Source: Spartobacteria bacterium
GTDB taxonomy: Bacteria > Verrucomicrobiota > Verrucomicrobiia > Chthoniobacterales > UBA10450
Direction: 5' to 3'
Length of the DNA stretch: 5,737 nt
Assembly (NCBI GenBank): GCA_003445855.1
Contig: DMCG01000156.1
Coordinates: 1 to 5,737 of the forward strand
Shown: piece by piece, positions 1 through 5,737 of the stretch
Layout of the letters: each line of letters begins with the position of its first letter
Position numbering within the stretch: the first letter of the stretch is position 1
Program-made: the position numbers and the translations under genes
The notes under the pieces: model-generated
Seen by the model: only the letters and a program-made list of their open reading frames with translations
Database searches by the model: none
What the model was told of the DNA's origin: nothing

Positions 1-1891
<1,891 letters not shown>

Positions 1892-2251
1892 GTGGATCAG
1901 ACCTACGGCGATTTCCGTGCGCGTCGCGAAGCCACAGTTTGGCAGCGACTGAATCGCGTCCTCTGCGTTTTACTTTTCGTCGCGATCTGGCTCGTGATCG
2001 TGAGTTTGTTTGTCCCGCCCTACAAAAAGTTGACGCAAAGCCGCGCCGAAATCGACAATCTGCAATCGCAGGTAAACGAGCAGAAGATTTTGCTCGCGCG
2101 GCAGACTCGCGAAGTAAGCTTGCTCCAGACGGATACGACTTATCTCGAAACGATCGCGCGCGATCGTCTCGATCTCATGAAAGAAGGCGAAACCATTTTC
2201 CGTCTCGAGCCGGCGCAATCTGCTAAACGCAAAGATTCCGCGCGGCGGTAG
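1892..2251 (+). CDS. ftsB: FtsB/DivIC-like septum formation initiator
   Basis: This is a small bitopic division protein of 119 residues. FtsB/DivIC proteins form a complex with FtsL and FtsQ/DivIB at the septum and help activate septal peptidoglycan synthesis. Residues 1-22 are a charged cytoplasmic tail, 23-41 a single membrane span (VLCVLLFVAIWLVIVSLFV), 45-85 a probable periplasmic coiled coil, and 87-105 the family hallmark ARDRLDLMKEGETIFRL, matching the GETFYRL-type end of E. coli FtsB. The start is GTG, immediately after the eno TAA with no gap, implying translational coupling to eno; eno-ftsB adjacency is also seen in E. coli. The C-terminal tail from about 106 is basic and variable. 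The TAG stop (2249-2251) is part of a GTAG-headed hairpin. Whether the protein behaves as FtsB or DivIC is a naming matter; family membership is firm. Confidence 0.92.
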   Translation: MDQTYGDFRARREATVWQRLNRVLCVLLFVAIWLVIVSLFVPPYKKLTQSRAEIDNLQSQVNEQKILLARQTREVSLLQTDTTYLETIARDRLDLMKEGETIFRLEPAQSAKRKDSARR

Positions 2252-2271
2252 CGGCGGTTCACTTAACCGCC
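2248..2271 (+). repeat. Single GTAG-headed hairpin overlapping the ftsB stop
   Basis: GTAG at 2248-2251 is followed after one base by a perfect 7-bp stem, GGCGGTT (2253-2259) with AACCGCC (2265-2271), and a 5-base loop. The TAG of GTAG is the ftsB stop codon. The first 11 bases (GTAGCGGCGGT) are identical to one unit of the paired element at 3464-3527, but the loop is 5 rather than 3 bases, so it may be a degenerate single REP unit. No T-run follows, so a standard intrinsic terminator is not supported. The remaining ftsB-prfB spacer to 2334 shows nothing else I can name. Confidence 0.5.
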
Positions 2272-2334
2272 CGCCGGCGATTGGGATCGATCGCCCTGCC
2301 TTTGCATGTCGCCAATGCGCCATTATCTTTCCGA

Positions 2335-3469
2335 ATGGCTACTGAACTTCCGCCTATCGATGTTGAACATTTGAAATCGCGCGTCCGCGATTTGCGGAGG
2401 TTTCTTTGACGTCCCGAAACTGCAGCACGAGTTAACCACGCTGGAAGCGCGCATGACCGCGCCAGATTTTTGGTCGAATCGCGAACGCGCCCAGACCGAT
2501 GTCGATGAAGTGTCACGCTTGCGTTCGCTTATCAATCCGTTTTGCGAACTGGAACGCGAGGTCAGCGATTTCGAGGCTTTGCAGCAGCTCGCGTCCGAGG
2601 AAAAGAACGAAGCGCATCGTTTGCAAGCGGAGCGTGAAGTCGCAGCCGAACACGATCGGCTCGTTCATAAGCTGGAGGAATTTGAGCTGCGCCAATTTTT
2701 GTCTGGCGAAAACGATAACGCGAATGCTTTCCTCACCATTCATTCGGGGGCGGGCGGCACGGAATCGTGTGACTGGGCCGATATGCTGCTGCGCATGTAT
2801 CAACGCTGGATCGAGCGCAACAGTTTCAAATCGCAGATTGTCGATCTACAAGTCGGCGAAGAAGTGGGAATCAAGTCCGCGACGCTGCTGGTGAGCGGCG
2901 AGTACGGTTATGGTCACCTTCAAACCGAGCGCGGTGTGCATCGGCTCGTGCGCATCTCGCCGTTCGACGCAAACAAGCGGCGCCACACTTCATTCGCGAG
3001 CGTCGACGTGGTCCCGGAGATCGCTGATTCCGCCCCGATCGAAATTAATCCGGCCGATCTCGAGATCTCAACATTTCGCAGCGGCGGCAAAGGCGGGCAA
3101 AACGTCAACAAAGTGGAAACCGCTGTGCGCATCGTGCACAAGCCGACTGGTATCGTCGTCGCCTGTCAGGCAGAGCGCAGCCAGGGCCGCAATCGCGAAC
3201 TCGCGCTCAAAATGTTGAAAGCGAAACTCTACCAAATTGAGCAGGACAAAAAGCGCGCCGAGATCGATCGGCAATACGGCGAAAAGGGCGATATCGCCTG
3301 GGGCAGCCAAATTCGCTCCTATGTGTTTCAACCGTATCAAATGGTGAAGGATCACCGCACCGGCGCGGAGACGAGCAATGTGCAGGATGTGATGGACGGC
3401 AACATCGACATGTTCATCCAGGCAAAATTGCGCGGCGAGAAAAGCGCCAAGGGCGAGGGAATACTGTAG
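2335..3469 (+). CDS. prfB: Peptide chain release factor 2, expressed by programmed +1 frameshift
   Basis: RF2 recognises UGA and UAA and triggers release of the finished protein in the ribosome. Frame 0 runs from ATG 2335 for 24 codons ([20 protein letters not shown], then RRFL) to an in-frame TGA at 2407-2409. A +1 shift on CTT continues at GAC 2408 ([19 protein letters not shown]), giving 377 residues, close to the 365 of E. coli RF2. The full protein has the N-terminal helical domain, the GGTE segment of the core, the codon-reading SPF motif at 208-210 and the peptidyl-hydrolysis GGQ at 253-255 in [13 protein letters not shown]. The SPF tripeptide marks RF2 rather than RF1. Reading only the downstream frame from ATG 2453 would drop 39 N-terminal residues. 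No clear Shine-Dalgarno precedes 2335. The TAG stop lies within a GTAG palindromic element shared with the convergent SprT-like gene. Confidence 0.96.
2396..2410 (+). promoter_or_regulatory. RF2 autoregulatory +1 frameshift site
   Basis: The site contains an internal Shine-Dalgarno-like GGAGG (2396-2400), a 3-base spacer TTT, the slippery codon CTT (2404-2406) and the stop TGA followed by C. This is the arrangement of the classical prfB site, where the E. coli core is an AGGGGG-type sequence, three bases, then CTTTGAC. When RF2 is scarce the ribosome pauses at UGA and slips +1 on CUU; when RF2 is plentiful it terminates, giving negative feedback. The frame before the site (ending RRFL) and the frame after (DVPKL) join into a continuous RF2 N-terminus, so this is not a sequencing error. 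Confidence 0.95.
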
Positions 3470-3527
3470 CGGCGCTCTATGAGCGTCGCATTTATACTCG
3501 CCCGACGGTCATAGACCGCCGCTACAG
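3464..3527. repeat. GTAG-type inverted palindromic pair (BIME-like) between convergent genes
   Basis: The ends are perfect 11-bp inverted repeats, CTGTAGCGGCG (3464-3474) and its complement (3517-3527). Inside are two 23-base units in opposite orientation, 3466-3488 on plus and 3503-3525 on minus, separated by 14 bases. Each unit is GTAG, one base, a 7-bp stem (one G-T pair) and a 3-base TAT loop. The units are identical except at unit positions 10 and 18, which pair with each other and are swapped C-G to G-C. GTAG at the foot of a hairpin is the hallmark of REP elements handled by RAYT transposases. The element holds the TAG stop of prfB (3467-3469) and the TGA stop of the SprT-like gene (3509-3511, minus). 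It could act as a bidirectional transcription barrier, although no T-runs are present. Confidence 0.85.
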
Positions 3528-4171
3528 GTCACGAGCTGCAACCGGAAACGCGTGTCGAATTCTCCGCGATTATGCGCGCGACAGCACGCCAGACACGCAA
3601 TCGCGCGGCGAATTCGGCGCGCGCGAGCAAAATCGCGGCGGCAATTCGGACATTTGTAAAGAAAACGCCGCGCGCGTTCTGCAATCGGGAACGGCAGATT
3701 GTGGCAGCGTCTTTCATCGCCGACGCCAAGATCGCGGCAAGCTTGGCGCCATTCAGATCCATGCGGCAAAAGACGGCGCCGGCCGGCCCGAAATTGCGCG
3801 AGAAGATGTGCGAGCTCATGACGAAGAGTGCGATCGATTTCCGCTTCTCCGTGTTGAGCAAGTCGCGGATTTAGCGAAACTAGTTTGTTGCGATAATCTG
3901 CGCGACCGGCGCAACTTTTCAGGCGCGAGTTCCATTCCACATGAACCAACCGACCAAGTCGTGGTGCGCCAAGCAGAGTTAGAATTTCGCGCGCCTTTCT
4001 TTCCAATTCGAAATCGTGACCAGCACGGGATTGTAGGGCAACCGCTCCGGTTGCCGTCTCTGCAGGATTTGGCAGGCGGAGCGCCTGCCCTACAATTTTC
4101 GAGGCAACGTCGCGGCTGGTTGCGATTGTCGATCTTTCAAACGTTAGCTCGACCTGCTCAAGCAACAGCAT
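3509..4171 (-). CDS. SprT-like zinc metallopeptidase domain protein
   Basis: The 220-residue product has a SprT-like domain at about 57-213. HELAH at 118-122 gives two zinc ligands and the catalytic Glu, and H137 (PHGSEW) is the likely third ligand. A probable C-terminal zinc ribbon has CPNC (174-177) and CLACC (193-197). Relatives include bacterial SprT and eukaryotic Spartan, which cleaves DNA-protein crosslinks; the substrate here is unknown. The start ATG (4169-4171) overlaps the cysteine desulfurase stop by 14 bases, suggesting coupling, and M1 is the only methionine in the frame. Two oddities stand out. Residues 26-47 are encoded by a GTAG palindromic element, and the last five codons plus stop (CSGGL) lie in another one. 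The N-terminal 55 residues have no recognisable family similarity, so a TTG start at L56 is possible but less likely. Confidence 0.85.
   Translation of the reverse strand: MLLLEQVELTFERSTIATSRDVASKIVGQALRLPNPAETATGAVALQSRAGHDFELERKAREILTLLGAPRLGRLVHVEWNSRLKSCAGRADYRNKLVSLNPRLAQHGEAEIDRTLRHELAHLLAQFRAGRRRLLPHGSEWRQACRDLGVGDERRCHNLPFPIAERARRFLYKCPNCRRDFARARRIRRAIACLACCRAHNRGEFDTRFRLQLVTCSGGL
4030..4096. repeat. GTAG-type inverted palindromic pair inside the SprT-like gene
   Basis: The ends are perfect 11-bp inverted repeats, ATTGTAGGGCA (4030-4040) and its complement (4086-4096). Inside are two inverted 23-base units, 4033-4055 on plus and 4071-4093 on minus, separated by 15 bases. Each is GTAG, one base, a perfect 7-bp stem and a CTC loop as read in the unit strand. 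The units differ at unit positions 9, 10, 18 and 19 only, which form two base pairs that both stay paired (A-T to G-C and C-G to G-C). The geometry equals that of the element at 3464-3527 although the stem sequence is different. It lies wholly in the reading frame of the SprT-like gene, near its 5' end, so its transcript would fold strong hairpins there. Confidence 0.87.
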
Positions 4172-5315
4172 ACGAGTCGCTTGTCCTTTTCGTCAGTCGC
4201 TCGACGATTTGCGAGATCGCCTTGCCGGCAGCCTCGATTTCCTCCGCGGTTGTTTGCTTGCCTAACGAAAAACGGACCGCCGACCGGGCGCGTTCCATTG
4301 GCAATCCCATCGCGAGCAAAACATGCGACGCCACGACCGAGCCGACCATGCACGCGGAACCGCTCGAGGCGCAAACGCCTTTCAGATCGAGCGCGATTAA
4401 CAGCATTTCGGAATCGAGACCGATGAAACTGACGTTCAATGTATTGGCAAGCCGGCGCGCTTGATCGCCATTTTGCTGCGCTTGCGGAACACTTTCCGCG
4501 ATCGATCTCCCCAAGTCGTCGCGCAAATGCAATTGTCGATCTTGCTCCGCTTCGCGATCGCGCAGTGTGAATTCAGCCGCTGCCGCCATTCCGGCGATGG
4601 CCGCGACGTTTTCTGTCCCAGGACGCCGCTCATTCTCGTGCGCGCCACCGAACATGATCGGTTGGAGGGACAATCCACTTCGCAAAAAAAGAAACCCGGC
4701 GCCTTTCGGCCCGTAAAATTTGTGCGCGGCGAAACTCGCGACGTCGACCAGCGACATATCGATGTCGATCTTGCCGAACGATTGCACCATGTCGCTGTGG
4801 AGCAAGACACCGCGCGCGCGACAAATTTCCGAGATTTCACGAATCGGTTGGATCACCCCGGTTTCGTTGTTGGCTGCCATAATTGAAACCAGTCTCGTTT
4901 CTGGACGAATCGCACGAGCGAGGTGGTCAAGATCGACAATTCCATCCCGGGAAACGTCCAGCCACGTCACTTCGAAATTTTCGCGACTTTCCAAATGCTC
5001 GAACGCGTTCAAAACCGCATGGTGCTCGGCTTTGCTCGAAATCGCATGTCCGCCGCGCGAGATCGGACATTTCGCCAACCCGAGCACCGCGAGATTGCAC
5101 GACTCGGTTCCGCCGCTCGTAAAAATTATTTCGTTAGGCTTGACCCGGAGAAGCGAGGAAATTTTGTCTCGAGCATTATCAATCGCCGCGCGCGCCTCGC
5201 GTCCGGCCGTGTGTACGCTCGATGGATTTCCGAAATGCCGGTCCAAGTACGGCAACATCGCGTCTCGTGCTTCATCGCAGAGCGGAGTGGTCGCGTTGTA
5301 ATCGAGATAAATCAT
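4158..5315 (-). CDS. nifS: Cysteine desulfurase, NifS/IscS type
   Basis: This is a PLP enzyme that takes sulfur from L-cysteine, leaving alanine and an enzyme persulfide for Fe-S cluster or thio-cofactor assembly in the cytoplasm. The 385 residues match the family. Visible landmarks are YLDYNATT at the N-terminus, [12 protein letters not shown] (29-40), [12 protein letters not shown] (65-76), the AEHHAVL histidine pair (98-99), NNETG (149-153), [10 protein letters not shown] (173-182, D175 binding the PLP ring nitrogen), the PLP lysine K199 in [17 protein letters not shown] (230-236) and the catalytic C322 in [10 protein letters not shown], typical of group I rather than SufS-type enzymes. 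Its ATG overlaps the upstream acetyltransferase stop as ATGA, and its own stop overlaps the SprT-like start. No scaffold (iscU/nifU) or iscR is visible, so the nifS versus iscS name is arbitrary. M176 replaces the usual Ala. Confidence 0.95.
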   Translation of the reverse strand: MIYLDYNATTPLCDEARDAMLPYLDRHFGNPSSVHTAGREARAAIDNARDKISSLLRVKPNEIIFTSGGTESCNLAVLGLAKCPISRGGHAISSKAEHHAVLNAFEHLESRENFEVTWLDVSRDGIVDLDHLARAIRPETRLVSIMAANNETGVIQPIREISEICRARGVLLHSDMVQSFGKIDIDMSLVDVASFAAHKFYGPKGAGFLFLRSGLSLQPIMFGGAHENERRPGTENVAAIAGMAAAAEFTLRDREAEQDRQLHLRDDLGRSIAESVPQAQQNGDQARRLANTLNVSFIGLDSEMLLIALDLKGVCASSGSACMVGSVVASHVLLAMGLPMERARSAVRFSLGKQTTAEEIEAAGKAISQIVERLTKRTSDSYAVA

Positions 5316-5737
5316 CCGGTGAATGCGCCGCTGGGCTCGGCAGCCTCGCGCGGCCGCTTGGGCACGATGCGCAATTGTTTCTCCTCATAATAAACGAGCG
5401 AATCGGGCGGAACGCTTTGCACGAGAAACACGTTCCCGCCGATTGTCGATCTTGCGCCGATCACGGTTTCGCCGCCAAGGATCGTCGAGTTTGGATAAAT
5501 CGTCACGTCATCTTCGACTTTCGGATGCCGTTTGCCGCCTTTCTTGATTTTGCCGTGCTCGTCTTTTTGAAAGCTGCGCGCGCCGAGCGTGACGCCGTGA
5601 TACAATTTTACGCGCGATCCGATTTCGCACGTCTCGCCGATCACGACGCCGGTTCCGTGATCGATAAAAAAATGCGAGCCAATCTTTGCGCCGGGATGAA
5701 TGTCGATCCCGGTGCGGCTGTGCGCCCATTCGGTCAT
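5312..5737 (-). CDS. cysE: Serine O-acetyltransferase, C-terminal part (runs off right edge)
   Basis: The enzyme makes O-acetylserine from serine and acetyl-CoA, the first committed step of cysteine synthesis. The visible 141 residues are the left-handed beta-helix catalytic domain, with hexapeptide repeats ([36 protein letters not shown]). DIHPG...IDHGTG carries D12, D26 and H27 with the same spacing as D143, D157 and H158 of the E. coli/Haemophilus enzymes. The ATG at 5735-5737 sits at the very edge and just before [14 protein letters not shown], which is mid-protein in the family, so the true start and the helical N-terminal domain lie outside. The C-terminus ([17 protein letters not shown]) lacks the AGVPAR end of E. 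coli CysE and resembles the longer non-enterobacterial type. Its TGA overlaps the cysteine desulfurase ATG by four bases. Regulation by cysteine feedback cannot be judged from this tail. Confidence 0.93.
   Translation of the reverse strand: MTEWAHSRTGIDIHPGAKIGSHFFIDHGTGVVIGETCEIGSRVKLYHGVTLGARSFQKDEHGKIKKGGKRHPKVEDDVTIYPNSTILGGETVIGARSTIGGNVFLVQSVPPDSLVYYEEKQLRIVPKRPREAAEPSGAFTG

Noticed and set aside
2150..2167. Perfect 18-bp palindrome ACGATCGCGCGCGATCGT inside ftsB
   Set aside because: It encodes the conserved TIARDR segment with the CG-rich codons used throughout the window; no loop or second copy suggests a site.
2407..2409. In-frame TGA early in prfB, as if the gene were a pseudogene or truncated
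   Set aside because: It sits in a complete programmed frameshift site and both frames join into a normal RF2 sequence.
3464..3527. Convergent element as a standard rho-independent terminator pair
   Set aside because: No T-run follows either hairpin in either direction; a REP-like element explains the symmetry better, though some termination effect remains possible.
3464..4096. The two palindromic elements as CRISPR repeats
   Set aside because: They are inverted pairs of different sequence, far apart and partly in coding sequence, with no regular repeat-spacer series or cas genes.
3808..4464. Plus-strand open frame crossing the SprT-like and cysteine desulfurase genes
   Set aside because: It overlaps two well-supported minus-strand genes and its translation has no recognisable domain.
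5735..5737. ATG at the right edge as the start of the acetyltransferase
   Set aside because: It falls just before the catalytic beta-helix; family members have a helical N-terminal domain, so the gene is cut by the window edge.

Overview
The window is gene-dense, ordinary-looking chromosomal DNA with a moderately high GC, CG-rich composition. It carries two convergent gene blocks and a partial gene at each edge. The organism is most likely a soil-type member of Verrucomicrobiota (Chthoniobacterales-like). I infer this from the protein flavour, the left-edge lipoprotein-like family as I remember it, weak Shine-Dalgarno sites at most starts, and GTAG-type palindromic repeats. No marker gene here proves the lineage.

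Layout. Bases 1-491 (minus) hold the N-terminal part of an exported protein of unknown function that runs off the left edge. A 116-base divergent spacer (492-607) with a small heptamer tandem repeat separates it from a plus-strand block. That block is eno (608-1891), ftsB/divIC (1892-2251, GTG start directly abutting the eno stop) and prfB (2335-3469, made through a programmed +1 frameshift). On the minus strand, entering from the right edge, are the C-terminal part of a serine O-acetyltransferase (5312-5737), a NifS/IscS-type cysteine desulfurase (4158-5315) and a SprT-like zinc metallopeptidase (3509-4171). These three overlap by 4 and 14 bases and look like a translationally coupled operon. 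There is no gene-free stretch over 300 bases.

How the genes fit together. The plus block is housekeeping: glycolysis, cell division and translation termination. Eno next to ftsB is also the E. coli arrangement. The minus operon joins cysteine precursor synthesis (O-acetylserine) to sulfur mobilisation from cysteine, followed by a metalloprotease whose family includes DNA-protein crosslink proteases.

The most interesting structure is a set of GTAG-headed palindromic elements. Two (3464-3527 and 4030-4096) are inverted pairs of 23-base hairpin units with identical geometry but different sequence. Within each element the two units differ only at base-paired positions, and every difference is compensated. 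One element supplies the stop codons of both convergent genes (prfB and the SprT-like gene). The other lies inside the SprT-like reading frame and is apparently translated. A third, simpler GTAG hairpin (2248-2271) supplies the ftsB stop codon. This resembles REP/BIME elements, which in other bacteria are mobilised by RAYT (Y1) transposases; no such transposase gene lies in this window. I see no prophage, CRISPR array, IS, tRNA or rRNA.
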